Positions 16,789 through 25,487 of a DNA stretch of 64,000 nt are shown piece after piece (the first letter of the stretch is position 1; every line of letters starts with the position of its first letter). The position numbers were made by a program, and so were the translations under genes. The stretch is from positions 1 through 64,000 of the forward strand of contig NZ_JONT01000014.1 of assembly GCF_000711975.1 (NCBI RefSeq), read 5' to 3'. This stretch comes from Desulfofalx alkaliphila DSM 12257 (GTDB lineage: Bacteria > Bacillota > Desulfotomaculia > Desulfotomaculales > Desulfohalotomaculaceae). The notes beneath the pieces are model-generated. The model ran no database searches. It was not told where the DNA came from and worked only from the letters and a program-made list of their open reading frames with translations.

Positions 16789-17982
16789 TTATTTTTTCAA
16801 TGCCAATTCTTCAGCAAGGGCTGTCCATGCAGGCAGCGAGTTCTCGATTACCTTGCTGTCAATGCAGTAAGCCAGGCGGAAGTAGCCGGGTTTGCCAAAT
16901 CCGGTGCCCGGTACCACCAGAATGTTATGTTTTAAGGCAAGACCTGCAAATTCAACGTCATCTGCCAACGGTGACTTAGGGAACAGGTAAAAGGCGCCCT
17001 GGGGTTTAACCATTTCAAAGCCCAGTTCCACCAGATGGTTATAAAGCAGGTCCCGTTTGCGGCGGTATTCTTCAATATCAACACTTTCCCGCTGTAGGCC
17101 AACTATGAGGCGTTGCATCAGCGCAGGGGCGTTTACAAAACCGAGGGTGCGGTTAGAAAACACCAATGCTTCCATTAACAGGTCCGCTTTTTCAATTCCG
17201 GGGTTAACGGCAATATAGCCAATTCTTTCGCCGGCCAGGGCCAAATCTTTACTGTGGGAAGTAACCAGTATAGAGTTTTTAATATGTTTCAGTACACTGG
17301 GCACTTCCACATCATATACAATTTTAGAATAGGGCTCATCAGAAATTACGTATATGGGACGGCCCAATTCCTTGGACTTTTCATTTACAAGCTTATTTAG
17401 TTCTTCTAAAGTTTCGGCCGGATAAACTACGCCGCTGGGATTATTGGGTGAGTTGATGATAATGGCCCGGGTTTTTTCGTTTATGGCAGCTCTAATGGCC
17501 TCCATGTCAGGCATAAAGTTTTCATCGGTGCTTATTTCCTTGGTAACACCGTTGTGGTTGTCCACATAGAATCTGTATTCCACAAAGAATGGGGCCAGCA
17601 CAATAACTTCGTCATTGGAATCTAAAATGGATTTTAAGACCACGTTTAAACCGCCGCCGGCACCCACTGTCATCACTATGTGTTCTGCCCCTATGCTTAG
17701 CCCGCTGTCCTCGGCCAGTACTTCAGCCACTGCCCGGCGTGTTTCAGGATAACCGGCATTGCTCATATAGCGGTGCATGCCCGGCACCGGGTTGTCGGCC
17801 AAATATTTTAACTGCTGACGGAACTTGGTTGGCGGCTCATCGATGGGGTTTCCCAAAGTAAAATCATATACCTTATCGGCGCCGTGAATTTTACGCAGCC
17901 GGTCGCCTTCTTCAAACATTTTGCGAATCCAAGAGGCTCTGCTTAAATAACCTTCTATTTTGCTTGATATAACTGTCAACAA
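16789..17982 (-). CDS. Class I/II PLP-dependent aminotransferase
   Basis: This 397-aa fold-type I aminotransferase resembles aspartate aminotransferases. The PLP lysine lies in TSHSKDLALAGERIGY, with VGAGGGLNVVLKSI, INSPNNPSG and VISDEPYSKIVYD forming the cofactor pocket and C-terminal RLAYC supplying the substrate Arg. It starts at TTG 17982 with AGGGGTGAT just upstream. It is adjacent to and divergent from the DAHP synthase-tyrA-aroA cluster, which would suit an aromatic or aspartate aminotransferase; substrate not determinable. Confidence 0.9.
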   Translation of the reverse strand: MLTVISSKIEGYLSRASWIRKMFEEGDRLRKIHGADKVYDFTLGNPIDEPPTKFRQQLKYLADNPVPGMHRYMSNAGYPETRRAVAEVLAEDSGLSIGAEHIVMTVGAGGGLNVVLKSILDSNDEVIVLAPFFVEYRFYVDNHNGVTKEISTDENFMPDMEAIRAAINEKTRAIIINSPNNPSGVVYPAETLEELNKLVNEKSKELGRPIYVISDEPYSKIVYDVEVPSVLKHIKNSILVTSHSKDLALAGERIGYIAVNPGIEKADLLMEALVFSNRTLGFVNAPALMQRLIVGLQRESVDIEEYRRKRDLLYNHLVELGFEMVKPQGAFYLFPKSPLADDVEFAGLALKHNILVVPGTGFGKPGYFRLAYCIDSKVIENSLPAWTALAEELALKK

Positions 17983-18062
17983 ATATCACCCCTGTATGCA
18001 GAATTTTCATCTATATTGTATATCATTACCAGGAAGTATACAAATAAGTTTCCCGCAAATTA

Positions 18063-18091
18063 TTGGTTTTATTTTCATACTGTGTTATTAT
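18063..18091 (+). promoter_or_regulatory. Putative promoter of the second aromatic cluster
   Basis: TTGGTT (18063-18068) and TATTAT (18086-18091) are 17 bp apart, upstream of a 180-nt leader before the DAHP synthase gene. Confidence 0.45.
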
Positions 18092-18102
18092 GGAGGTGTA
18101 GG

Positions 18103-18224
18103 ATGGTGTACCCGCGTGTGGTACTTTTTTTGTAGGTCACTGCTTGTAGTATGGTAGAACGGTAGGGGGAGGGATAAGTATGTATATTTTTAAATGATAA
18201 CGCCCCTGATAGGGCGTTTTTTTG
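18103..18224 (+). promoter_or_regulatory. Leader of the second aromatic cluster with hairpins and mini-ORFs
   Basis: A 10-codon ORF (MVYPRVVLFL, 18103-18135) follows GGAGG. GTACC (18108-18112)/GGTAC (18120-18124) plus T7 forms a small terminator-like hairpin inside it. A second mini-ORF, MYIFK (18180-18197), follows GGGGGAGGG and ends one base before the strong terminator at 18199. The Tyr and Phe codons invite a link to aromatic control, but they are few. No T-box stem I was recognised. Confidence 0.35.
18199..18224 (+). terminator. Intrinsic terminator upstream of the DAHP synthase gene
   Basis: AACGCCC (18199-18205) pairs with GGGCGTT (18212-18218), followed by T-rich sequence to 18223. 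No full-length gene on this strand ends here, so it acts either as an attenuator for the cluster or as the end of a short RNA. Confidence 0.7.
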
Positions 18225-18281
18225 TATTTGTCTGGCTAAAATAATTAAATAGTTATGCTATATTGATAAGGAGGGTCAATA

Positions 18282-19301
18282 ATGATTGTTGTGATGAGCC
18301 ATCTTGCTGATCAAAGGGATATTGATTCAGTGATAAATAAATTAAAGAATTTCGGTTTTCAAGTACACCTGTCCCAAGGGGTTGAACGCACCATCATTGG
18401 GGCGGTGGGTGATCGAACCCAATTGCTTGATGTGGGAATAGAGGCTATGCCCGGGGTAGAGAAGTTGGTGCCCATTATGCGTCCCTACAAATTGGCATCA
18501 CGGGTCTTTAAAGAAGAGGATACTGTGGTTCAGTTGGGCAATGGGGTAGCCGTGGGGGGCGGTAATTTAACTGTAATGGCAGGGCCCTGTGCAGTGGAGA
18601 GTAAAGAGCAGTTATTTCAAGTGGCTAAAGAGGCCAAGGAGGCCGGGGCTGCCGTGCTCCGGGGCGGTGCTTACAAGCCCCGCACTTCACCTTACTCATT
18701 CCAAGGACTGGAAGAGGAGGGGCTGAAGCTGTTGGCCGAGGCCAGGGAACTCACCGGTATGCCGGTGGTTACCGAAGTAATGGATGTTAACACGCTGCCG
18801 CTGGTCTGTGAGTATGCCGATGTGCTGCAAATCGGTGCCCGCAACATGCAAAACTTCTTCTTGCTGCGGGAAGTGGCAAAAACAGATAAACCTGTGCTGC
18901 TAAAACGATCCCCCGCCGGTACCATAGAAGAATGGCTGATGGCAGCGGAATATATTTTAGCCGGGGGAAATCCCAAGGTAATACTGTGTGAGCGGGGTAT
19001 AAAAACCTTTGAAACCTTTACCCGCAACACCTTAGATTTGACGGCGGTGCCGGTGGTAAAATACCTTTCGCACCTGCCGGTGGTAGTGGATCCCAGCCAT
19101 GCCATTGGCAATTGGCGTTTTGTGCAGGACATGTCCCGGGCTGCCGTGGCGGCAGGGGCCGATGGACTATTAATTGAGGTGCATCCCAATCCGGCCGAAG
19201 CCCTGTGCGACGGCCCCCAATCACTGACACCTGACAATTTTACTGCCTTGATGCAAGAGCTAAAGAGGATTGCACCGGCCATGGGTAAAAGTATAAATTA
19301 G
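18282..19301 (+). CDS. aroF: DAHP synthase with N-terminal regulatory domain
   Basis: First enzyme of the shikimate pathway. The product is 339 aa. Residues about 1-70 form a ferredoxin-like domain ([34 protein letters not shown]) that mediates aromatic feedback in Thermotoga-type enzymes. The barrel then shows [44 protein letters not shown] and DPSHAIG. It has GGAGGG upstream of ATG 18282 and is followed at 9 bp by tyrA. It contrasts with the domain-lacking isoform in the trp operon. Confidence 0.96.
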   Translation: MIVVMSHLADQRDIDSVINKLKNFGFQVHLSQGVERTIIGAVGDRTQLLDVGIEAMPGVEKLVPIMRPYKLASRVFKEEDTVVQLGNGVAVGGGNLTVMAGPCAVESKEQLFQVAKEAKEAGAAVLRGGAYKPRTSPYSFQGLEEEGLKLLAEARELTGMPVVTEVMDVNTLPLVCEYADVLQIGARNMQNFFLLREVAKTDKPVLLKRSPAGTIEEWLMAAEYILAGGNPKVILCERGIKTFETFTRNTLDLTAVPVVKYLSHLPVVVDPSHAIGNWRFVQDMSRAAVAAGADGLLIEVHPNPAEALCDGPQSLTPDNFTALMQELKRIAPAMGKSIN

Positions 19302-19310
19302 GAGGCCTTT

Positions 19311-20405
19311 ATGTTTCAGAGGATAGCAATTATTGGGGTGGGTCTAATTGGAGGTTCCTTTGGCTTAGCTGTAAAGCACCGCTCCTTGGCAAAGGAAGTT
19401 GTCGGTTTAGATAAGGACCGCCGCAATCTAGAACTGGCTTTAACTGCGGGGGCCGTTCATCGGGTGGCATCTTCTTTAGAACAGGCGGTGGACGGCGCAG
19501 ACTTGGTGGTGCTGGCCACCCCGGTGTTGACCGGTGAGAGGCTGCTCCGTCAATTGGCTCCTTTAGTGGAAAAAAACACAATAATTACCGATGTGGGCAG
19601 CACAAAGCACAGCATCACCGTGATGGCGGAAGAAATCTTACCGTCGGGCTTGCATTTTGTGGGCGGGCATCCCATGACAGGCTCGGAAATAGCCGGTATG
19701 AAGGGGGCAGACCCCTATCTGTTTGAAAATGCATACTATATATTGACTCCGACCCAGAAAACCCAAAGCTATCCGCTGGAGAAGGTGCGCAACCTGGTAA
19801 AAGCAATGGGTGCCCGGGTGATAGAATTGTCCCCTAAGCAGCACGATCAAACGGTGGCGGTGGTCAGCCATCTGCCACATTTAATAGCCTGTGCTCTGGT
19901 GAACACCTTGGATGAAACACCTAACAGCGGGCAAATGAGCCCATTGGCAGCGGGTGGTTTTAGGGATACCACCCGCATTGCCGCCGGGAACCCGGAGATG
20001 TGGCGGGACATTTTTCATTCCAATCGCGGCGAGGTATTAAAGGCCATAAAAAGGTTTCGGGCCACCTTGGACAGCTATCAGCGTTTGATAACCGATGCTG
20101 ACAGTGAAAAACTGCAGCAAAAGCTGGAACAGGCCAGAAAAGTAAGAAGGTCTTTGCCTGCCCGCAGCAAGGGGTATCTGCCCGCCCTGTATGAAGTGTT
20201 ACTCACCGTGCCTGACCAACCGGGGGTTATTGCCCATTTTTCCGCCCTATTGGGGAATAAGGGCGTGAATATAACGGACTTGGAAATACTAAGGGTGCGC
20301 GAAGGGCAAGGCGGTACCATCCGCCTTGCCTTTGCCACGGAAGAGGAACAGGAAGAGGCGGTAAAAATACTGGGTGAAGCAGGGTATCAGGCCCATGTGA
20401 GGTAG
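19311..20405 (+). CDS. tyrA: Prephenate dehydrogenase with ACT domain
   Basis: Converts prephenate to 4-hydroxyphenylpyruvate for tyrosine. The product is 364 aa. The N-terminal NAD-binding motif is GVGLIGGSFG, the prephenate dehydrogenase helical domain contains VGGHPMTGSE and VSHLPHL, and a C-terminal ACT domain starts near 293 (VLLTVPDQPGVIAHFSALLG), the usual site of tyrosine feedback. AGGAGG precedes ATG 19311. It follows the regulated DAHP synthase by 9 bp. Confidence 0.95.
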   Translation: MFQRIAIIGVGLIGGSFGLAVKHRSLAKEVVGLDKDRRNLELALTAGAVHRVASSLEQAVDGADLVVLATPVLTGERLLRQLAPLVEKNTIITDVGSTKHSITVMAEEILPSGLHFVGGHPMTGSEIAGMKGADPYLFENAYYILTPTQKTQSYPLEKVRNLVKAMGARVIELSPKQHDQTVAVVSHLPHLIACALVNTLDETPNSGQMSPLAAGGFRDTTRIAAGNPEMWRDIFHSNRGEVLKAIKRFRATLDSYQRLITDADSEKLQQKLEQARKVRRSLPARSKGYLPALYEVLLTVPDQPGVIAHFSALLGNKGVNITDLEILRVREGQGGTIRLAFATEEEQEEAVKILGEAGYQAHVR

Positions 20406-20417
20406 GTTTGAGTAATT

Positions 20418-20447
20418 TTGAAGTTTTATATGAAAACAGGTTAGTAT
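20418..20447 (+). promoter_or_regulatory. Putative aroA promoter
   Basis: TTGAAG (20418-20423) and TAGTAT (20442-20447) are 18 bp apart. Transcription would begin near 20454, at the start of the hairpin below. Confidence 0.4.
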
Positions 20448-20450
20448 TTT

Positions 20451-20505
20451 AACCCAGGTGAACCGTTGCCGGAGCTTGTATCGAACAAAGCAATGTTCAC
20501 CGGGT
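20451..20505 (+). promoter_or_regulatory. Long hairpin and shared 21-nt motif in the aroA leader
   Basis: ACCC-A-GGTGAAC (20452-20463) pairs with GTTCACCGGGT (20495-20505). GTTGC (20465-20469) pairs with GCAAT (20490-20494) and TTGT with ACAA around ATCGA, giving a nearly continuous stem of about 20 bp. The first 21 nt match 34849-34869 upstream of the marR gene at 20 of 21 positions. It could be an operator, an RNA leader element, or both. Confidence 0.5.
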
Positions 20506-20549
20506 AGTCAAGAGTCAGATTTTTTCCGTGATGCAAGGAGAACATAAAA

Positions 20550-21839
20550 ATGAAAAAAATAGTAGTGAATCAATGCAAAAGGCTGGAGGGTGTTGTCAGT
20601 GTGCCCGGGGATAAATCCATTTCCCACCGGGCGGTGATGTTGGGGGCCCTGGCCCGGGGACAAACAGTGATACACAACTTTTTAATGGCCGAAGACTGCA
20701 TAAGCACCATTGCCTGTTTTCGTGCCCTGGGGGTAAAGATTGAGCAAAATGACGGTGTTATTACTGTGCGGGGCAATGGTCTGCACGGTCTTCAAGAGCC
20801 CCAAGATGTATTGGACTGCGGCAATTCCGGCACCACCGCCCGTTTAATGCTGGGTATTTTGGCCGGACAGCCCTTTTTTTCTGTGCTCACCGGTGACAGC
20901 TCGCTGCGCACACGCCCAATGGAGCGGGTGGTAAAACCCCTTACCCAAATGGGTGCCAACTTTAGCGGACGGCAAAATGCCAAGCTACTGCCCTTGGCAG
21001 TGCAGGGCAAAGAACTAAAGGGTATCCACTATCAGACGCCGGTGGCCAGCGCACAATTAAAATCTGCTATTCTGCTGGCCGGTCTATTTGCCCAAGGGGT
21101 AACGGTGGTGGAAGAACCGGCACCGTCCAGGGATCACACCGAACGCATGTTAAGGCACTTTGGTGCCGAAATCAAGGTGGATAAAAGGCGAGTGTCGGTT
21201 AAGGGCCGGCCTGATTTAACCGGTCAGCAATTGATTGTGCCCGGTGATATATCATCGGCTGCATTTTTTATGGTGGCTGCTGCCATAGTACCCCAGTCCG
21301 ATGTTATCATAAGGGGAGTGGGGCTAAACCCTACCCGTGACGGCATTGTGGAAGTGCTGCAAAATATGGGCGCCGACATCACTGTTTTCAATGTCAGCGA
21401 CCAATGGGGTGAGCCCATGGCCGACCTGCGGGTGCGTGGCAGTGTGCTTAAGGGCGTTGAAATAGGTGGGGATATTATCCCCCGGTTAATAGATGAAATA
21501 CCGGTGTTAGCGGTGGCGGCGGCGGTGGCCCGGGGGAAAACGGTTTTTCGGGATGTGGGTGAGCTGCGGGTAAAAGAAACTGACCGCATTGCAGCTTTGG
21601 GAGCAGAACTTTCTAAGTTTGGGGTTAATATAACGGAGCGGCATGACAGTTTTACCGTAACCGGCAGCACTTCTTTAACCGGGGCGGTATGTGACAGCCA
21701 CGGCGACCACCGCATTGCAATGGCCATGGCAGTGGCCGGCTTAGTGGCAGAGGGACAAACGGTAATAGAGCATGCCCACAGTGTTAATATTTCATTTCCA
21801 CAATTTGAGCACGCATTAAAATCTTTGATAGTAGAATAA
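20550..21839 (+). CDS. aroA: 3-phosphoshikimate 1-carboxyvinyltransferase (EPSP synthase)
   Basis: Adds enolpyruvyl to shikimate 3-phosphate. The product is 429 aa. Motifs are VPGDKSISHRAVMLGALA, LDCGNSGTTARLMLG, PASAQLKSAILLAG-like VASAQLKSAILLAG, LKVKETDR-like LRVKETDRIAALG and DHRIAMA. It starts at ATG 20550 after GCAAGGAG. It is separated from tyrA by a 144-bp leader with its own putative promoter and hairpin, so it may be transcribed independently of tyrA. Confidence 0.96.
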   Translation: MKKIVVNQCKRLEGVVSVPGDKSISHRAVMLGALARGQTVIHNFLMAEDCISTIACFRALGVKIEQNDGVITVRGNGLHGLQEPQDVLDCGNSGTTARLMLGILAGQPFFSVLTGDSSLRTRPMERVVKPLTQMGANFSGRQNAKLLPLAVQGKELKGIHYQTPVASAQLKSAILLAGLFAQGVTVVEEPAPSRDHTERMLRHFGAEIKVDKRRVSVKGRPDLTGQQLIVPGDISSAAFFMVAAAIVPQSDVIIRGVGLNPTRDGIVEVLQNMGADITVFNVSDQWGEPMADLRVRGSVLKGVEIGGDIIPRLIDEIPVLAVAAAVARGKTVFRDVGELRVKETDRIAALGAELSKFGVNITERHDSFTVTGSTSLTGAVCDSHGDHRIAMAMAVAGLVAEGQTVIEHAHSVNISFPQFEHALKSLIVE

Positions 21840-21984
21840 TATATTTTAAGTGTACCTTTAAATTTACCTTGAGAAAAAGGCAACAAGTTAAATGTTTTTG
21901 ACTTATAAAAAAAGGAAATGGGCATGTTGTGTCGAAAAGATAAGGGGTTTAGCATTTGGTTAACGGTCTGATGAGAGGTTCTAT

Positions 21985-22659
21985 ATGAAGGTAAAAAATA
22001 ATGTTGCCATCGATGGCCCGGCAGGGGCCGGTAAAAGTACAATTGCCAAGCTGATTGCCAAGAAACTGGGTTTTATATACATTGATACCGGCAGTATGTA
22101 CCGGGCAGTGACATTAAAGGCCTTACAAAAAAACTACGACTTTGATGACCATGGGGCACTGGCCAGGTTATCATCTGAAGTAAAGATAGAGTTGTTTTCC
22201 GGTGCTCAAAATGATTTTAGAATTTTTTTAGACGGGGAAGATGTTACCGAACATATTCGCCAACCGGAAGTGTCACGCCACGTTTCACTGGTGGCAAAGA
22301 TACCCCAGGTAAGAAAAAATATGGTGCGGCAGCAGCAAATAATGGCCCAAACCGGCGGAGTAGTGATGGACGGCAGGGATATTGGCACCAGGGTGATGCC
22401 CGATGCCAAATACAAATTTTTTCTCACTGCTTCAACTGAAGAAAGGGCTAAGCGCCGCCACCTGGAATTATTACAACAGGGATATGAAATATCATTAGAT
22501 ACTATAATAGCAGAAATAGCAGAAAGGGATAATATAGACCAAAACCGAGCAGTTGACCCGCTGGTTCCTGCCGAAGATGCTGTAATTATTGACTCTACGG
22601 GATTGACAATAAATCAGGTTGTGGAGCTGATAGTCAAACACATAGATGAGTGCAAATAA
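21985..22659 (+). CDS. cmk: Cytidylate kinase
   Basis: Phosphorylates CMP and dCMP. The product is 224 aa. The P-loop is DGPAGAGKST near the N-terminus, YIDTGSMYRAVTL follows, and GGVVMDGRDIGTRVMPDA and RAKRRHLELLQQG (LID region) are present. GAGAGG precedes ATG 21985. The aroA-cmk-plsC-ispH/rpsA order is common in clostridial genomes. Confidence 0.95.
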   Translation: MKVKNNVAIDGPAGAGKSTIAKLIAKKLGFIYIDTGSMYRAVTLKALQKNYDFDDHGALARLSSEVKIELFSGAQNDFRIFLDGEDVTEHIRQPEVSRHVSLVAKIPQVRKNMVRQQQIMAQTGGVVMDGRDIGTRVMPDAKYKFFLTASTEERAKRRHLELLQQGYEISLDTIIAEIAERDNIDQNRAVDPLVPAEDAVIIDSTGLTINQVVELIVKHIDECK

Positions 22660-22709
22660 CAGGTTTTGGTTAAACTGTTTGACTACCACTGTAATTTGGA
22701 GGATGAACC

Positions 22710-23297
22710 GTGTTCTACAATCTGGCCAAGTTTGTTGTGACAATTGTGCTTGTCGTTCTGCGCCGCTGGCAAGTGGTGGGGTTAGAAAATTTCCCCTCCC
22801 AGGGAGGCGTGGTGGTGATATCCAACCACACCAGCTATTGGGATCCCGTGGCGGTGGGATGTGCCTTAAACCGCCCCATTCATTATATGGCCAAGGCAGA
22901 GCTGTTTGAAATACCCTTGTTTAACACCCTTATTCGGGCCTTGCGTTCCTTTCCTGTTAAGCGGGGCAAACCTGATCGAAATGCTATCCGCCAAGCGATA
23001 GAACTCTTAACCAATGGAGAAGTATTGGGGATATTTCCGGAAGGAAGACGCAGCAGCAGTGGAGAATTGCTTAAACCACAATTGGGGGCAGTGATGCTTG
23101 CTTTTAAAGGAAATGCTCCCATAGTACCGGTGGGCATAATAGGAGCCCGGGGTTTTTTTGGCAAATTAACAGTGGTCATTGGTAAACCCGTGCCACTGCC
23201 CCAATATACCGGCTCAAAAGCCGGCAGAGAAGATATGGAGCGTTACAGCGCTCAGGTTATGGACCAGTTAAAACAACTGATTAAGTCGAGGCAGTAG
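22710..23297 (+). CDS. plsC: 1-acyl-sn-glycerol-3-phosphate acyltransferase
   Basis: Adds the second acyl chain in phosphatidic acid synthesis at the membrane. The product is 195 aa. The acyltransferase boxes are NHTSYWDP (HX4D) near 41 and FPEGRRS near 110, with a basic patch FPVKRGK. An N-terminal hydrophobic helix (about 4-17) anchors it. It starts at GTG 22710 with GGAGGA upstream. Confidence 0.93.
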   Translation: MFYNLAKFVVTIVLVVLRRWQVVGLENFPSQGGVVVISNHTSYWDPVAVGCALNRPIHYMAKAELFEIPLFNTLIRALRSFPVKRGKPDRNAIRQAIELLTNGEVLGIFPEGRRSSSGELLKPQLGAVMLAFKGNAPIVPVGIIGARGFFGKLTVVIGKPVPLPQYTGSKAGREDMERYSAQVMDQLKQLIKSRQ

Positions 23298-23313
23298 GCT
23301 GAGGTGATATTTT

Positions 23314-25359
23314 TTGGAAGTACTTGTGGCCTCTAAGGCTGGCTTTTGTTTTGGAGTAAAAAGGGCCATAGAAATGGCCCAAAAAGAATCCGAAGATAAG
23401 GCCAGTCCGGTTTATACATTGGGCCCAATAATACATAACCCACAAGTGGTTGACAAACTTACCCAACAGGGTATTATGGAGATTGACAATGTCAATGATG
23501 GTCCGCCAGGATGCTTAATTATCAGATCCCATGGGGTAGGGCCGGAGATATTGGAAGGTGCCCGCGAGTACGGACACCAAGTGGTGGATGCAACCTGTCC
23601 CTTTGTTAGAAGGGCTCAACAGCTGGCCCGGGAATTTAGCGACGAAGGTTATCAGGTGGTGGTGGTGGGCGACCGGGAGCACCCTGAAGTGAAGGGCATT
23701 GTGGGTTGGACCGGCGGCACTGCGATAGTTGTTGAAAACGCAGCTGAGGCCGAAAAACTTACAGGCTATAACCGGATAGGTGTGGTAGCTCAAACCACTC
23801 AACCGGTGGCAAATTTTAATGAGGTAGTTCGTACCCTGCAACAAAAAGGATTTGAAGTTAAATCAGGTAATACTATCTGTCATGCCACCAGTGAGCGCCA
23901 GCAGGCAGCGCTGGAACTGGCAAAGAAGGTTGATGTTATGGTGGTGGTGGGGGGAGCCAAAAGTGCCAACACAGGCAAGCTGACCAGGCTCTGCCGCAGT
24001 ACCGGAACACCAACTTATCAGATAGAAACTGCCGATGAGCTCAAACGCCAGTGGTTTGTTGGGGTAGAGCGAGCCGGATTAACAGCTGGTGCATCCACGC
24101 CTGGCTGGATTATTGAGGAGGTTGAATGTAGGATGAAGGAAGTAGGGGAAGAAATGGCAATGGAACAAGAAACAATGCAAGAGGGCATGCAGGAAGATGT
24201 GGAGGTCAGAACCCTGCACCACGGCGACGAGGTACGGGGCACTGTGGTTCAAGTTAACTCGGATGAGGTTTTGGTAGATGTTGGGGCAAAGTCTGAAGGC
24301 GTAGTCCCGCTGAGGGAATTGACCAGTTATAATACCGACCCCCACGAGGTGGTAAAGGTTGGAGATGAAATAGATGTGGTGGTAATTAAGTCCGAAGACA
24401 GTGAGGGCAGAGCAGTTTTATCCAAGGTTAGGGCCGATGCCGAAAAGAACTGGGGTGGCCTGGAAGAAGCCATGGAAGCCGGCACTGTAATTGAGGGTAC
24501 AGTGCGTGAGGTTGTTAAGGGCGGTCTGTTGGTGGACGTTGGGGTACGGGCCTTCCTGCCTGCATCCTTGGTAGACATCGGCTATGTGGAAGACCTTTCT
24601 AAATACCTCAATGAAACTATACGGGTTAAAGTAATTGAAATGAATAAAAACCGCAGAAAGGTAATTCTATCCCGCAAGGTGGTACTGGAAGAAGAACAAG
24701 CCAAGGCCCGGGAAGAATTATTCCAAAAACTGGAAGACGGCCAGGTTGTTAAGGGTATAGTGCGCCGTTTAACAGATTTCGGTGCCTTTGTGGATATCGG
24801 CGGCGTAGACGGCCTGCTGCATATTTCTGAAATGGCCTGGTACCGCATTAATCACCCCTCAGAAGTAGTTAACGTGGGTGATGAAATTGATGTTAAGGTT
24901 CTCAAGGTGGATAAAGAAAATGAAAAGGTATCCTTGGGATTAAAACAGGTATTGCCTAACCCTTGGGACAATATTGAAGAAAAATATATTGTGGGCAGTA
25001 TTATACCGGCTAAAGTTGTTCGTCTGGCACCCTTTGGTGCATTTGTGCAGCTGGAGCCCGGTGTAGAGGGTTTGGTACACATTTCTCACTTGGCTGAACA
25101 GCACGTTGAAAAGCCGGAGGACGTTGTTTCCGAAGGTGATGAAATCAATGTTAAGGTGCTTTCAGTGGATGCCGGGGAAAAACGTATTCGCCTCTCTATT
25201 CGCGAGGTTAACAAAGAGCGTACACCCCGTCAACCTAAAAAACAACAAAAGCCCCAGGAATATCAAACCACAAGTGAAGACGGAAATGACGGCGGCGGCA
25301 TGACCCTTGGTGAGGCAATGCCCCCGGAAGTACAGGAAATGCTTAAGAAAAATCAATAA
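23314..25359 (+). CDS. ispH: IspH (HMBPP reductase) fused to ribosomal protein S1
   Basis: The product is 681 aa. Residues 1 to about 280 form IspH, the [4Fe-4S] enzyme of the MEP isoprenoid pathway. Cluster cysteines lie in GFCFGVKRA, ATCPFVRRA and TICHATSERQ, with SHGVGPE and GGAKSANTGKL. An acidic, Met/Glu-rich linker (about 285-305) leads to four S1 RNA-binding repeats (about 308-375, 387-455, 472-541 and 558-628), then a Gln/Lys-rich tail. It starts at TTG 23314 with GAGGTGAT upstream. IspH-S1 fusions are known in Clostridia. The reading frame is continuous with no sign of frameshift. Confidence 0.95.
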   Translation: MEVLVASKAGFCFGVKRAIEMAQKESEDKASPVYTLGPIIHNPQVVDKLTQQGIMEIDNVNDGPPGCLIIRSHGVGPEILEGAREYGHQVVDATCPFVRRAQQLAREFSDEGYQVVVVGDREHPEVKGIVGWTGGTAIVVENAAEAEKLTGYNRIGVVAQTTQPVANFNEVVRTLQQKGFEVKSGNTICHATSERQQAALELAKKVDVMVVVGGAKSANTGKLTRLCRSTGTPTYQIETADELKRQWFVGVERAGLTAGASTPGWIIEEVECRMKEVGEEMAMEQETMQEGMQEDVEVRTLHHGDEVRGTVVQVNSDEVLVDVGAKSEGVVPLRELTSYNTDPHEVVKVGDEIDVVVIKSEDSEGRAVLSKVRADAEKNWGGLEEAMEAGTVIEGTVREVVKGGLLVDVGVRAFLPASLVDIGYVEDLSKYLNETIRVKVIEMNKNRRKVILSRKVVLEEEQAKAREELFQKLEDGQVVKGIVRRLTDFGAFVDIGGVDGLLHISEMAWYRINHPSEVVNVGDEIDVKVLKVDKENEKVSLGLKQVLPNPWDNIEEKYIVGSIIPAKVVRLAPFGAFVQLEPGVEGLVHISHLAEQHVEKPEDVVSEGDEINVKVLSVDAGEKRIRLSIREVNKERTPRQPKKQQKPQEYQTTSEDGNDGGGMTLGEAMPPEVQEMLKKNQ

Positions 25360-25366
25360 ATAACAG

Positions 25367-25427
25367 TAGGCGACCGGTCAATTAACGGTCGCCTATTTTT
25401 TTGGCAGACGATAATGTCTGCCTTTTT
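25367..25427 (+). terminator. Tandem terminators after ispH-rpsA
   Basis: First hairpin: TAGGCGACCG (25367-25376)/CGGTCGCCTA (25386-25395) followed by T7. Second hairpin: GGCAGAC (25403-25409)/GTCTGCC (25416-25422) followed by T5. Two intrinsic terminators in a row isolate this transcript from the SpoIIP-like genes. Confidence 0.88.
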
Positions 25428-25487
25428 GTATTTCTGCCCAGGTCCAGGGAAATATATATTTGACTGGATTTGCGGAGGTGTAAAGTT

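Noticed and set aside
18101-18124. Resemblance to the T-box motif (AGGATGG...ACCCGCG)
   Set aside because: Has insertions relative to the T-box core, and there is no room or sequence for stem I and a specifier loop upstream.
18133-18171. TAG/GAG cluster as another TRAP site
   Set aside because: Spacing is 14, 8, 8 and 6 nt and there are only five triplets; this does not fit TRAP geometry.
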